From: Heliomicrobium undosum
GTDB taxonomy: Bacteria; Bacillota; Desulfitobacteriia; Heliobacteriales; Heliobacteriaceae
DNA length: 64,000 nucleotides
NCBI RefSeq assembly: GCF_009877425.1
Contig: NZ_WXEY01000016.1
Coordinates: 16,331 to 80,330 of the forward strand
Direction: 5' to 3'
Shown here: positions 9,061-18,180 of the stretch, piece after piece
Layout: every line of letters begins with the position of its first letter
Numbering within the stretch: the first letter of the stretch is position 1
Notes under the pieces: model-generated
What the model was told of the DNA's origin: nothing
Seen by the model: the letters and a program-made list of their open reading frames with translations, nothing else
Databases searched by the model: none
Made by a program: the position numbers and the translations under genes

Positions 9061-9155
9061 CGTGGGCCTCCATGATGAAAATTAAATTTTTGCCGAGTAG
9101 ATTGATTTAGTTAGTACGAATAAAACAATGATACTTAATGAAACCCGCATATTTA

Positions 9156-9780
9156 GTTCTATTCCATGCGGGGATTAGCGTTTCCTGTTACGGGAAGCGA
9201 AGTATAACCACGAAAAGCTTATTTGTAATTGTAATTCCCTACGTGAATTATCGACTCCTGTTACAGGGACAGCAGGCACTGCAACAGCGCCAACTGGAAT
9301 TGTTTCAATTCCCTACGGGAATTAACCTTTCCTGTAACAATTTACGACAGATGGCGGAGCGCCGAAAACCGATAAGTTTCAATTCCCTACGGGAATTAAC
9401 CTTTCCTGTAACTTAAAGGCCGCAACGTCCTCGCCAACGGCTTCAACTAGTTTCAATTCCCTACGGGAATTAACCTTTCCTGTAACGAAATGCAAAGGTG
9501 CCGAAAGTTATCGGGCTCTAGTGTTTCAATTCCCTACGGGAATTAACCTTTCCTGTAACTGAACCATGCGATGTCTCCGGTGATGCGTTCAATGTTTCAA
9601 TTCCCTACGGGAATTAACCTTTCCTGTAACCGAGGGTGTCACCCCGGAAACTATCAAAACGGAAATGTTTCAATTCCCTACGGGAATTAACCTTTCCTGT
9701 AACCAGGCGGCACAGCAAGCCGCGGATTCCCTGGAGGCGCTGGGTTTCAATTCCCTACGGGAATTAAACTTTCCTGTAAC
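9156..9780 (-). CRISPR. CRISPR array A1
   Basis: Seven regular 37-base repeats start at 9302, 9376, 9450, 9523, 9594, 9667 and 9744. On the plus strand they read GTTTCAATTCCCTACGGGAA followed by TTAACCTTTCCTGTAAC. Two decayed repeats lie to the left at 9156 and 9228. Spacers are about 34-37 bases. The repeat ends in ATTGAAAC on the minus strand, the decayed end is on the left and a conserved leader is on the right, so the array is read leftward. Confidence 0.96.
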
Positions 9781-10030
9781 CGCGCCCCCTCTCAACCCTT
9801 ATCCCACAAGCCCTCCCGCCACCTTTTGCGAGCCACTCCAAAAACGCCCCTAACTTCAACACCCTCCCCCCTCTCAATCCCACTCCAACCCCTGATTTCA
9901 TCGGATCGAGCCACCCCCGCCTTTTCTGCCGAGTAGCCTCACTCGCGTGGAAAAACCCAAAACGCCACCCGCTCGCAATCACCGCAGTCTCACTACAAAA
10001 CTACCACGTCAACCCCTTCTAGTCCATCCT
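9781..10030 (-). promoter_or_regulatory. leader A1 of CRISPR array
   Basis: This sequence is conserved beside all A-type arrays (compare 22478, 29534, 31686 and 38172), with the blocks CCCTTATCCCACAAGCCCTC and CACCTTTTGCGAG. It would hold the array promoter and Cas1-Cas2 integration signals. No clear -35/-10 pair was picked out. Confidence 0.75.
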
Positions 10031-10033
10031 CAA

Positions 10034-10300
10034 TTACAACACAATATTCCCGATCCCGACCAGATCCAGCTTTCGCCCCAACCGCTCAACATCATTTTCA
10101 CAGGCTCGGCATTGGCGGTAAAAGATTACACTGTCCTCATCCCGATGGATGCGCCGGAGCAGCTTGGGGTTAGCGGCTCTCCGGCCTCGCGGATCGCTCT
10201 GGCCGCCGCCAAGGCCACCAGGGCCATCTCTTGCAGCGACTCATCCAAAAACACCTGTCGCCGCTTCGCCGACCCACGTAATAGATATAGCCGTCATAGA
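10034..10300 (-). pseudogene. fused remnants of cas2 and cas4-cas1
   Basis: The stop codon and about the last 40 codons of cas2 (10034 to about 10165, compare the intact copy at 22718-22996) run straight into an internal piece of the cas4 domain (about 10170-10297, matching AAARAIREAGEPP and the following Cas4 stretch of the intact fusion). The module was therefore deleted internally. This places a decayed adaptation module between array A1 and the III-D operon. Confidence 0.8.
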
Positions 10301-10326
10301 CCCTTACTCGAACACCCTTGAACAAT

Positions 10327-10365
10327 AAAAGCGCCCATCTTACTAAATCAAGTAAAATGAGCGCT
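10327..10365 (-). terminator. terminator of the III-D cas operon
   Basis: On the minus strand AGCGCTCATTTTACT pairs, with two mismatches, with AGTAAGATGGGCGCT around TGATTT. It is followed by TTTTATTGTT, 18 bases past the last operon gene. Confidence 0.75.
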
Positions 10366-10382
10366 GGGCAATCTGTTTGGAA

Positions 10383-10844
10383 TTATAACTTGAGCTTAGA
10401 AAGTGCAGCCCAACGGGGATCAATGGTGTCTCCTTTCTTGCTCGTTGTGTCAGCGGGCTTGAACGATTTGGCAGCAAACAATTCATCTTCCCGATAGATC
10501 CTATTTAACCAAGAAAGGGTGAACGCCAATTGAGCGAACGATAAGCCTTTCAGCTTTGGATGATCAATCCGACCATTGTTGATTCTTAAGACCGACATAA
10601 CCTTTCGATACTGGCCCTTCATTGAACCGCCACGGGCAAAAGGGCTGGCCGATAATTTTTCAACGGTCTGCACAGCGACCCTCAACGGATCTGTTGCCAT
10701 AGGATCTCTGGAAAGATCTCGAAAAACATTACTCACTTCCCGGACGACGGTTGCTGTCACCACTTGCCGGTCCCTTCCGCCTTCAAAAGACCAATCAACA
10801 CAAGATAGTTCCTCCGCGATGGTTATCAGCTTTTCCTTATCCAT
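10383..10844 (-). CDS. small protein ending the type III-D operon, unknown
   Basis: This 153-residue soluble, mostly helical protein has the notable segment FARGGSMKGQYRKVMSVLRI and a Lys-rich tail. It is the last gene of the III-D operon, 12 bases after the RAMP gene, with AAGGGGG before its ATG. I do not recognise a family. III-D loci often end in small poorly characterised proteins (all1473/Csx19-like), and a second Cas11-like small subunit is another option. Position argues for a role in effector assembly or crRNA handling. Confidence 0.6.
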   Translation of the reverse strand: MDKEKLITIAEELSCVDWSFEGGRDRQVVTATVVREVSNVFRDLSRDPMATDPLRVAVQTVEKLSASPFARGGSMKGQYRKVMSVLRINNGRIDHPKLKGLSFAQLAFTLSWLNRIYREDELFAAKSFKPADTTSKKGDTIDPRWAALSKLKL

Positions 10845-10856
10845 GGCGCGGCCCCC

Positions 10857-11945
10857 TTAGTAACCAGGTGCAGTCCACTGAGGCCCTGCAATATTCCCCG
10901 ATAGAATTTCACGAAGGCGCCGGACATTTGCCTGAATATCCTTGTCTTTGATTTCACGCCCATAATCGCGGGCCATCTGTATCAGCGTCTCCTTTTTTGG
11001 TAGCGGCCTCAAGTACGGCCGGTCAGGGGGCGCCGACTGAAGTATGTTCATTTGAATCGTGCCAAAATAGGCCGGTTTTCCATAGCCCACACGAAGCCTG
11101 ATTTCTCCGTCCAGCCCCAATGCAAATATGAGGAGCGAAAGCTCTTCATGCGATAGGTTTTGTAAGACGATTTCTCCCCGCAAAACCGCACCTTCCGGAA
11201 TCACTTCGTATGGGAGTTCTCCCTTACGCAATGGCCCTTGCAGATAAACCTTGCGTCCTCGGAACAAAATCGACCGGAATTTTGGCGCTTTGCTTCGCGC
11301 TGTAAACCACTCATCCTTAGTACATACTGGACATTTCTCGGGGCCACCGCATTCTACCTGTTCGAATACACGGCAGTAGTAGAGCCGTTCGTTTCCGGCG
11401 TCGCTTCGTTTGTCCGGATAATTTTTAAACGGCCTTTCAAAAAAGGGCATGTTCTCAACCCTTGTTTCCTGCTGTCCTTGAAGTGAAAATTCCCCAAAAT
11501 GCACTTTCCCCTTGTAACTCTCGCGTCCCCGCATCAGCCCAAAAATACGGCAACTGATGCAGGCGGACCGTGACGAGCATTCCTCCAGCATACCCTTAGG
11601 GAGCGCTCGGCCCAGATCCCTGTTGGGCAACGCCAGCAGACAGCTGCGCGAGGCCGATTCCGCCAAACTGCGCACAACGCCTTTGATTGAAGAGCCGGGA
11701 ATGACGATGTTTGCAGCTCGACGGACATGAGCCCGGGCCAACTGATCGTCTACTAGGCGATATCCCCCGCTACCCACATGAACGGGACTGAGAATGTTCA
11801 TTTCAAGTATCAATCGTCCGCTGAAGTTGCTTTCTTCCAAGCGATTATGCGGAGTAGCAGGCTTGCGGTCAGAAGCTGCCAATGACAAGAGCGGGACAAA
11901 CGTATAGGGCTTGTTTTTTAACAGTGTGTACTGGCCCTTAGCCAC
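10857..11945 (-). CDS. type III RAMP protein (Csm3/Csm5-like, Cas7 superfamily)
   Basis: This 362-residue protein has the RAMP hallmarks ILSPVHVGSGGYRLVDD (first beta strand and loop) and IVIPGSSIKGVVRSLAE (the Gly-rich IPGSSxKG motif). Cysteine pairs follow (ACISCRIFG; CGGPEKCPVC), probably binding zinc. It should be part of the crRNA-binding backbone or cap of the III-D complex. The GTG at 11945 is chosen because GAGG lies upstream; it overlaps the preceding gene by eight bases. The D-x-D stretch before the Gly-rich motif may include the catalytic Asp that cuts target RNA, but this is uncertain. Confidence 0.8.
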   Translation of the reverse strand: MAKGQYTLLKNKPYTFVPLLSLAASDRKPATPHNRLEESNFSGRLILEMNILSPVHVGSGGYRLVDDQLARAHVRRAANIVIPGSSIKGVVRSLAESASRSCLLALPNRDLGRALPKGMLEECSSRSACISCRIFGLMRGRESYKGKVHFGEFSLQGQQETRVENMPFFERPFKNYPDKRSDAGNERLYYCRVFEQVECGGPEKCPVCTKDEWFTARSKAPKFRSILFRGRKVYLQGPLRKGELPYEVIPEGAVLRGEIVLQNLSHEELSLLIFALGLDGEIRLRVGYGKPAYFGTIQMNILQSAPPDRPYLRPLPKKETLIQMARDYGREIKDKDIQANVRRLREILSGNIAGPQWTAPGY

Positions 11946-12825
11946 CGCGAACCACCTCTTTTTGCTTGCGCTGGAGGTTTTCCATAGACTCACGCAGGTC
12001 CAAGGGCAGTTTCATCAGCCAATCGTACCCCGATAGCGTCGTTTCCCATCGATATCCTTTTTTTGTATATAAGAGCCCCTCACAGGCGACTTCGTCCTTT
12101 TGATCACCATCTTCATACCCCACAATCCGGTTCCTTACTTCGTCAGCAGACTTATAGTGCCGGTAATCGCGGATGGACACCTCTGCATTCGCGACCTGTA
12201 CTCGTCCGTACCCACGCGTCGTAGCCGTCCCTAGAAGCATATATCCTTCATCGAGATCCTTTAATAGATAGCCAAAGAGCATCAACTGCCAGCATGCAAA
12301 GTTTGTTATGACGACTTCGGCAGCGAAAGTGCCTTCCTCAACCACCTCTGGATTAAACAGCCCTTTTCCCTGAGCACCACCGGTGATCCGGTTGATCATG
12401 ACATGGCTTCTTTCTCCCATCATAAGAGGCTCCCCATCGACAGGAAAGGCATCTCTAAAGGCGGCCCGACCGGCAAGGTATTGCTGTCCGAACAGTTGGA
12501 TCACTGGGTCAGACAAATAGTAGCGCTGCCTGCCGTCACGGTTTTTCATTTTATCTTTCCAAGCATTATCCCCCAGCGGCAACACTTTCATATCTAAACC
12601 ACGAAGGATCGCGCTGATCACCTGTTCCGCCCGGTTGCGAAAGACGCCTTTGAGGCTGGAACCGGGGATAAACGGCTGTGACTTGCTTCCGTTTCGTGTG
12701 CGCACAAATCGCATATCCGGCAAGAGAGGATCGAGTCCTGGTTCAGACGGCCCCTTGATCAAAAGTGGGGAGGCTGTTTTCAGTTGAAAAGTGCAACGGG
12801 CCTCGTTCCGCAGTTCCTTAAACAA
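11938..12825 (-). CDS. type III RAMP protein (Csm3-like, Cas7 superfamily)
   Basis: This protein of about 295 residues has TASPLLIKGPSEPG and QPFIPGSSLKGVFRNRAEQV, the typical N-terminal strand and Gly-rich loop of Cas7-like RAMPs, and TTRGYGRVQVANAEV near the C-terminus. The TTG at 12825, eight bases after GGGAGG, is preferred over a GTG at 12834 that has no spacing to the same site. It overlaps the preceding RAMP gene. An Asp in LDPLLPDMRFV could be the target-RNA cleavage residue. Confidence 0.8.
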   Translation of the reverse strand: MFKELRNEARCTFQLKTASPLLIKGPSEPGLDPLLPDMRFVRTRNGSKSQPFIPGSSLKGVFRNRAEQVISAILRGLDMKVLPLGDNAWKDKMKNRDGRQRYYLSDPVIQLFGQQYLAGRAAFRDAFPVDGEPLMMGERSHVMINRITGGAQGKGLFNPEVVEEGTFAAEVVITNFACWQLMLFGYLLKDLDEGYMLLGTATTRGYGRVQVANAEVSIRDYRHYKSADEVRNRIVGYEDGDQKDEVACEGLLYTKKGYRWETTLSGYDWLMKLPLDLRESMENLQRKQKEVVRGG

Positions 12826-13645
12826 CCATATCACCTCCCAGTTCCAAACCTACCTTTTTACCTGCGTCCACGAAAGGGATACTCTCAATGCCTGCCCAGC
12901 CCTTTTGAAGATATTGTTTAAAGTTGCTCGCGTCTAGTCGGGACACCTGCACGTTTGTCAACCGGACGCGTCCAAGCCCGCGAGTGGTGCCTCCACCAAG
13001 CGCAATTTCCCCGTGTACAAAGGGCGTCAAACTCAGCAACGTGTTGTACCACTGCGGTTCCGATAGGTTATCCATAAGAACCTGCCAGTGGAAAGCCGTA
13101 CCCGCTGGAACGACTTCTATCTCATAAAAACGTCCCGTCATCGCCGTACGGGTGTCTCGGTCGATGGAAACGCCCGGTCGGATCTCATAAAAACCAACCC
13201 ACGTCGACTCGTCTAACAACAAGTCCCGCACCCTTAGACGCCCCGCGAAATGCTGAGAGCCGAAAAGACGGCAAACGGAGCAAAGGCAATTGTATATTTC
13301 TTCGGCAGCCCGCAGCGCATCCTTTGAGTACTCCTTTTTGATTCTTCGGGCGTCATCATGGCTTAGACAGGGGTTTGTCAGTACATTACAGGGCGCGACG
13401 CCAACCGCTTCACCCCATTGCCCCAAGATGCGTTCACTAAAGGTCCGCCAAACCCCTTTAAACGAGGAACCCGGGATATAGGGCATTCCAAAAGCATCTC
13501 GAAGGACGGGATTGTCCAATGTAGTTGGATCTGCAGCAGTATTGCCGGCACCGATATGTAATGGTGTCTCCGTAATCAGGCGACCATTCAATCGATATCG
13601 GTTTGTAAACTGGTGAAAGAGATCGCTGTTACTGTCACGTCCCAT
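12818..13645 (-). CDS. csm3: Csm3-like RAMP subunit of the III-D effector
   Basis: This 275-residue protein is the most canonical Cas7/Csm3 of the operon: ITETPLHIGAGNTAADPTT, then DNPVLRDAFGMPYIPGSSFK. The aspartates in this loop match the position of the catalytic Asp of Csm3 that cleaves bound target RNA at six-base steps. GGTTRGLGRVRLTNV is the second RAMP signature. The ATG at 13645 sits behind GGGGGG and overlaps the previous stop (TAGTATG). It should line the crRNA as repeated backbone units. Confidence 0.85.
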   Translation of the reverse strand: MGRDSNSDLFHQFTNRYRLNGRLITETPLHIGAGNTAADPTTLDNPVLRDAFGMPYIPGSSFKGVWRTFSERILGQWGEAVGVAPCNVLTNPCLSHDDARRIKKEYSKDALRAAEEIYNCLCSVCRLFGSQHFAGRLRVRDLLLDESTWVGFYEIRPGVSIDRDTRTAMTGRFYEIEVVPAGTAFHWQVLMDNLSEPQWYNTLLSLTPFVHGEIALGGGTTRGLGRVRLTNVQVSRLDASNFKQYLQKGWAGIESIPFVDAGKKVGLELGGDMVV

Positions 13646-13646
13646 A

Positions 13647-14075
13647 CTATTCCCCCCTTGGCGATTGAGCCTCAATATACTTGACCCGCCAACCCAAAAA
13701 GCCAAAATAATAGGCCAGGACTTTTAGCGTAAAGGATTTGTCCTTGGAGCCTTTCGATTCGGCCAGTTTTACAACCGCATCAATCTCGTCGAGTAAACAC
13801 AAACCAAACTCTCGGCCATTATGGAAGGAGCCACGCCACGATTTGCCCTGGTTATCCCGGCCGATTTGGTAACGGATAAAGGATTTCAGTTCCAATACAC
13901 AGTCGGACATCGCCGCCAAATCTACGAGGTTTCGGATTTGTTTATATCCCAAATCATTTGGCTTTTTCTTGTCTTCTGTAAAAAACGCATCCGCCCGGCG
14001 AACAAGGTCCTCTTTCAGTTCAGCAAGGAGCAATCGTTCCGCGATCTCTTCTTGTACCGCTTCCTGCCTCGCCAT
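13647..14075 (-). CDS. Cas11-type small subunit of the III-D effector
   Basis: This 142-residue helical, charged protein sits between csx10 and the Csm3-like genes, the usual place for the small subunit (Csm2/Cas11). DLGYKQIRNLVDLAAM and ELKSFIRYQIGRDNQGKSWR carry the basic surface expected for holding target RNA. The ATG at 14075 follows GGAGG by nine bases and begins two bases after the csx10 stop. The sequence itself is weakly diagnostic, so the assignment rests mainly on size, composition and position. Confidence 0.65.
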   Translation of the reverse strand: MARQEAVQEEIAERLLLAELKEDLVRRADAFFTEDKKKPNDLGYKQIRNLVDLAAMSDCVLELKSFIRYQIGRDNQGKSWRGSFHNGREFGLCLLDEIDAVVKLAESKGSKDKSFTLKVLAYYFGFLGWRVKYIEAQSPRGE

Positions 14076-14077
14076 GC

Positions 14078-15271
14078 TTACTTTCCTCCATTCCAATGAA
14101 AATCATCACAGACAGAAACTGCACCATACCCATCGCTCGTACGGCAACCAAGGCCGTTCATCTCGATTTCGTACAGTTTTTGAATCAAATCATCATCTGC
14201 CGCTCCCGGTACAGCGAAGACAAACACGCTTCCTGCCGTGAGATACAGTTCGCTAGGTCGACGCAACGCTGATGATGCAGAGGTGTCAAAACCGCCTCTC
14301 ATCGTATAATCGGCGAGCACCAGCACCGTCTCCAAACCAGGCAGGCCACAAAGCACCCTGCTGGCCAACTGCGTTTGCAGCCGCTTTGTCGACCGGTACT
14401 CTTCACACCCGTCGTCCACGTCCTCCGGGGTCGACTGGGGAATCGTCTCGGACAACAGCGTCAGGGAAAAGTACGTCTTTTGCTCGGCGGGGTAAAGGAA
14501 CCTGTTTTCCCGTAGATAACGGTTAAAGGATTCCAAGCGCTTGGCAAGTGCCTTTACCGCCTCATGATCGGCCTTCGACCCTTCTGCAGCTTTGCCGGTT
14601 TGGACAAACTGGGTCTGCACCCGGCCCAAACCGACACTGGTCTTGGCGCCCACACGCATCTCTGTTAATGACCAATTCAACGTCATATCCCCAGGGGCCG
14701 TAATCGTGGAAGCGAAATGCTGCCCTGTACTGACCGCCCGAATGGCGAACAACTGGCCATCTTGGGAAGTGCCGCGGTAGGGATCGACGGCTAACCGCAT
14801 CATTAATCGGCGAGAGACATGAGCATCCATGAGCCCGCTACATCGTTCGGCTCTTCCAGGTTGCTCCGGTTTTCCTTGAGAACAGACCGGACATACTACC
14901 CTGTCGCCTTTTAATAGCGCCAGCAGTCCATCAAAGACCCCATGATCCTCTTTGGTTTTACATCGGTAGGCGGACATGGGGGCCATACGAGCGCCAGGCG
15001 GATAGGCATGGCTAAAGGTAATCTTATCGAAGTGCTGACACCAATTCTTCCATGTACAGGAAAGGCAGTCATCTGCACCTTCATAGGCAACCCAGTTCAG
15101 ACGCTCCCTACCGAGGGCATAAGGGCAACAGGCTGTTATTTCTCGCGCCACAGCTGCACGAATCAATGCACCCGGTATAAAGTCCCGAGAAGGAAGAAAG
15201 TACCCTCCCGGCTCCTTGCGATCTCCAGCCAACAGCGGTGAGGTCAGGTGGACTATCAATTGGTGTTGCAC
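14078..15271 (-). CDS. csx10: Csx10-family RAMP protein (Cas5-like), type III-D marker
   Basis: This protein of about 397 residues has the N-terminal RAMP strand LIVHLTSPLLAGDRKEPGG, then DFIPGALIRAAVARE, a cysteine-rich insert (DDCLSCTWKNWCQHF; CPVCSQG) and MRVGAKTSVGLGRVQTQFV, a Gly-rich loop. This layout fits Csx10, the Cas5-like subunit that marks subtype III-D and would hold the crRNA 5' tag. GTG at 15271, ten bases after GGAGG, is taken as the start and overlaps the previous gene by 16 bases. An upstream ATG at 15310 would add a poly-Gly N-terminus that looks non-native. Confidence 0.8.
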   Translation of the reverse strand: MQHQLIVHLTSPLLAGDRKEPGGYFLPSRDFIPGALIRAAVAREITACCPYALGRERLNWVAYEGADDCLSCTWKNWCQHFDKITFSHAYPPGARMAPMSAYRCKTKEDHGVFDGLLALLKGDRVVCPVCSQGKPEQPGRAERCSGLMDAHVSRRLMMRLAVDPYRGTSQDGQLFAIRAVSTGQHFASTITAPGDMTLNWSLTEMRVGAKTSVGLGRVQTQFVQTGKAAEGSKADHEAVKALAKRLESFNRYLRENRFLYPAEQKTYFSLTLLSETIPQSTPEDVDDGCEEYRSTKRLQTQLASRVLCGLPGLETVLVLADYTMRGGFDTSASSALRRPSELYLTAGSVFVFAVPGAADDDLIQKLYEIEMNGLGCRTSDGYGAVSVCDDFHWNGGK

Positions 15272-15873
15272 GCATTCGCCACCTCCTCCACCGCGATCAC
15301 TTCCATCCATCCACTTCCGCGGCTTTTCCCAAATCCCATGGCATATTCAAAGGAAAAACCTGCGCGAATGGCCTCGATGATGGCACTGTAATGGTCCAAC
15401 GGGACATGGCCCGCAATCTGTCCTTGATAGAGGTTTCCTCTGTATCCAGCCATTTCGGCGGAATACAGGGAATGCTCCTGTGCCACATGGCGGTATCGGT
15501 CCATCGCAATTCCATATCGGATCATCGGCGGTAACGTCTGTCCGGGATGAACCGGGCGCGCATCATCAAAACTCAGCACGCCGCGTTGGTTGCCTTCCCG
15601 GCCAAAAATTAAACAAAGAAGACACCGGCAGTCCACTTCCGGTTGATGACTGCACTCCCCGAGCACGCCACCTTCCAGCAAAGCCCGCACGGCGGCTTTT
15701 AGGCGGCCTTTAATCGTAGAGCCAGGAATGACGGGAAGATCTGATTTGCCGTCCAAATCCTTATCACGATAGAAACTCTTGTTGACAAACCCTTGATGAC
15801 CTGTGCCTGTACCGATATGAAGAGGGGTTATCTGCTGGATCGTATATGTAAGCCGAAGGAAACGCATCTTCAT
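15256..15873 (-). CDS. short Csm3-like RAMP subunit
   Basis: This 205-residue single-domain Cas7-like protein has ITPLHIGTGTGHQGF, then DLPVIPGSTIKGRLKAAVR, a cysteine cluster (CSHQPEVDCRCLLCLIFG) and the C-terminal FGKSRGSGWMEV. It is shorter than the other RAMPs in the operon. The ATG overlaps the cas10 stop codon (ATGA). It probably sits at or near the Cas10 end of the backbone. The Asp-rich loop before IPGST may be catalytic. Confidence 0.82.
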   Translation of the reverse strand: MKMRFLRLTYTIQQITPLHIGTGTGHQGFVNKSFYRDKDLDGKSDLPVIPGSTIKGRLKAAVRALLEGGVLGECSHQPEVDCRCLLCLIFGREGNQRGVLSFDDARPVHPGQTLPPMIRYGIAMDRYRHVAQEHSLYSAEMAGYRGNLYQGQIAGHVPLDHYSAIIEAIRAGFSFEYAMGFGKSRGSGWMEVIAVEEVANACNTN

Positions 15874-18176
15874 TGTCTGTCACCGCCCTCCTCACCAACG
15901 TAGTTCCATAGTTCCACCACATCGACCCAGGGACATACATAGCATTCTCCCTGTCTGATGTACATGGATGGTTGGGCAGCTTCGCCTACCCCTTTCCCAA
16001 CCAGAGTGCTCCATACGTGATCGATGACCTGCCGATTTTGTTCATCGGCACGGGCATACTGATACTTGAAAAAAAGCTGCCCATATCTGAGCGGTTCCAC
16101 GATGGCTGTTTCCCTCAAGCGGTAAAACCATCCCCTCCCCGGGGATGCTGGATTTGTCTGTAGTTCTTTCACTGCCTGCAAGAAGCGCTCCAGTTCTGAA
16201 AAGGTAAAGGGACGCCTGGACAATTTGCTGCCGTCTTCTTTCTCCAACGTGTGTTTTCGGTATGATTTAATATCGTCTTCAAAAGTCGCATAAGCGGACA
16301 TTGCAGCAACATCGACTGTTCCTTCGGCGTCTTTGCCGGAATGGGAGATGTCCTCCCGGGCTCTTTCTTTTGCCGTTTTCAACAATGTGGTGGAGAGTTC
16401 AAAAAGGTAGCGAACGGGGGTCTTATGGTGCGCCAAAATAACACCTATAGACATGGTCGGTCCCAGGGCGCCGCTAGAGTGGTTTGCGAACAAACGATTA
16501 AAATATCTTCCCAAGTCCAGGGACAGTTTCAGCGCTGTCTGGGCCGGCGCAATGAGAAATATATCATCGCCGCCTAAGGCAATAATTTCGACCGCCTTGT
16601 CTTCCAGCAAGGCATGATTTTTGTCCAATGCCGTAAAGGTAGCAGTAAAAGCAGCGCCTTCACTGAATTGGCTCAGATAACGCAAATGTGAAAGCCGATT
16701 GCAGCTGCCAAAGAGCGGCCCGAAGTTGTTGCCGTCGCCATAGATGACGGCAATATCGTTGTTTTGGTCGGCAATATCCCCCAAGTCATTGGCGCTGTTT
16801 ATCTGGACATCATGAGCACCCACCGTGGTTCTACCCAGGGATCGGTATTTGCGGTATTCTCCATAGGCCTCACTGAAAGAAAACCGCCCGAACTTTCGTC
16901 CGACGAGCTGTTTTCGATAGCAGGATGAACAAAGTGCTCGCTCTTCATCTGCAAATGCCCAATTGTGGCGAGCGGGACGGATGGCGCAAGAATGACAAAG
17001 GGAAGCGGCATTCCCTATTTTGTCTTGAATGCCCTCCTCCGTTTCCCATTGACGTTCAAAGGGGGCACTAAAATTGATATCTCCCTGGTGACGATGAATG
17101 GCCGGGATCATGGCACCCCTTCGCTGAACCATTTCATTCTCCAGGGATATGTTGAGCAACTTATAATCGGTCAACGCGGTGACGCCAACGGTTTGAAACA
17201 CACCGACGGCCCTGGCCGTCAAGCAGACTTCCCCATGTACCTGTTCAATAAACCGAGCGACTGTCGGCCCTTTTCCTGCCGGGACAATCGCCATGATGTT
17301 GCCGCCCCCGGTATAGACGATACCCTCAGGGGTTATGCCCGGGTGGCTGACAAAAAAGTGTTCATATCGGCGCCGGTTGATATCGTCTAGCAAGATACTG
17401 GCGCCGCGAATCTCGCTAATGCGATTGCTTTCCAAATAATATTCTTTGATTTTTACGGCGCCGCCCTTTACCACATCAACCTGCGGGAGATCTGACAAAT
17501 CATCTTCTGATGTACTGCCGTAACCGGCAACCATCCCGGCTGCTTTCCAGGCTTGAAGGATCCTGGGAGCTATATCCTCTGGTTCACTCAGAAAAGGCCT
17601 TACGCTGCCGAAGGTTGCAAGATCCTGTTCGGATAGGAAGTAATGGCTCCCCGCAAGGAGTGCCCTCCGCCGCCACTTCGGCCATTCATGGTCTTCGTCC
17701 AAAAAGGGAGACGCCAGCGCGAAGAAGACCCCAGTGCGGATCATTTGTCTGTCGGCCAATCGCCAACAGATTGGCCCATCTCCCTCTATCGATTGCCGAT
17801 TTTTTTTCAAGCCCTTTTCTCTGTTGACATCCCAAAAGGGCAACTCGGGCCAGAGGGCAGCCAAAAGGATCCCATCATGACCAGGTTTGTCCAGACCATT
17901 GTCGACAAGCCATACAGACCGGGCAGCATAATCCCGCAGGCTCAAAAATCGCCAGAGCAGTTGTTCCGGAGAGGATCGTTCAGTAAGGACTTTTTCGGCG
18001 ACCTGTAACCCGGCTTTCACAATTTGTGCCGCTTTTTCACGGGATAAGTGAAAGGCTGTTGACGTAACCGGATCACGCCAGCAAATCTTTTCGGAACATC
18101 CTGTTCTTTGACCACTTTCCAGCGGACTTGCAGATAACGGGCTGGTCACGTAGTTTACCCAATCGATACTTTTCAA
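15870..18176 (-). CDS. cas10: Cas10 of subtype III-D, GGDD intact, no HD domain
   Basis: This 768-residue protein is the large subunit. The polymerase-like Palm has ALGGDDIFLIAP (GGDD at residues 535-538), which would make cyclic oligoadenylate from ATP when target RNA is bound. An earlier palm-like motif reads VIYGDGNNFGPL, and a zinc ribbon lies at CHSCAIRPARH...CSSC. The N-terminal 150 residues show no HD-nuclease motif, in line with the known absence of HD in III-D Cas10. The TTG start follows GAGGG and lies just past the csx1-like gene. Two CARF-HEPN genes upstream are the expected cyclic-oligoadenylate-activated effectors. Confidence 0.92.
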   Translation of the reverse strand: MKSIDWVNYVTSPLSASPLESGQRTGCSEKICWRDPVTSTAFHLSREKAAQIVKAGLQVAEKVLTERSSPEQLLWRFLSLRDYAARSVWLVDNGLDKPGHDGILLAALWPELPFWDVNREKGLKKNRQSIEGDGPICWRLADRQMIRTGVFFALASPFLDEDHEWPKWRRRALLAGSHYFLSEQDLATFGSVRPFLSEPEDIAPRILQAWKAAGMVAGYGSTSEDDLSDLPQVDVVKGGAVKIKEYYLESNRISEIRGASILLDDINRRRYEHFFVSHPGITPEGIVYTGGGNIMAIVPAGKGPTVARFIEQVHGEVCLTARAVGVFQTVGVTALTDYKLLNISLENEMVQRRGAMIPAIHRHQGDINFSAPFERQWETEEGIQDKIGNAASLCHSCAIRPARHNWAFADEERALCSSCYRKQLVGRKFGRFSFSEAYGEYRKYRSLGRTTVGAHDVQINSANDLGDIADQNNDIAVIYGDGNNFGPLFGSCNRLSHLRYLSQFSEGAAFTATFTALDKNHALLEDKAVEIIALGGDDIFLIAPAQTALKLSLDLGRYFNRLFANHSSGALGPTMSIGVILAHHKTPVRYLFELSTTLLKTAKERAREDISHSGKDAEGTVDVAAMSAYATFEDDIKSYRKHTLEKEDGSKLSRRPFTFSELERFLQAVKELQTNPASPGRGWFYRLRETAIVEPLRYGQLFFKYQYARADEQNRQVIDHVWSTLVGKGVGEAAQPSMYIRQGECYVCPWVDVVELWNYVGEEGGDRQ

Positions 18177-18180
18177 GTGC

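Noticed and set aside
9138..9853. Plus-strand frames across array A1 (and similar frames in the other arrays)
   Set aside because: They translate repeated FQFPTGINLSCN-like peptides, which are CRISPR repeats read as protein.
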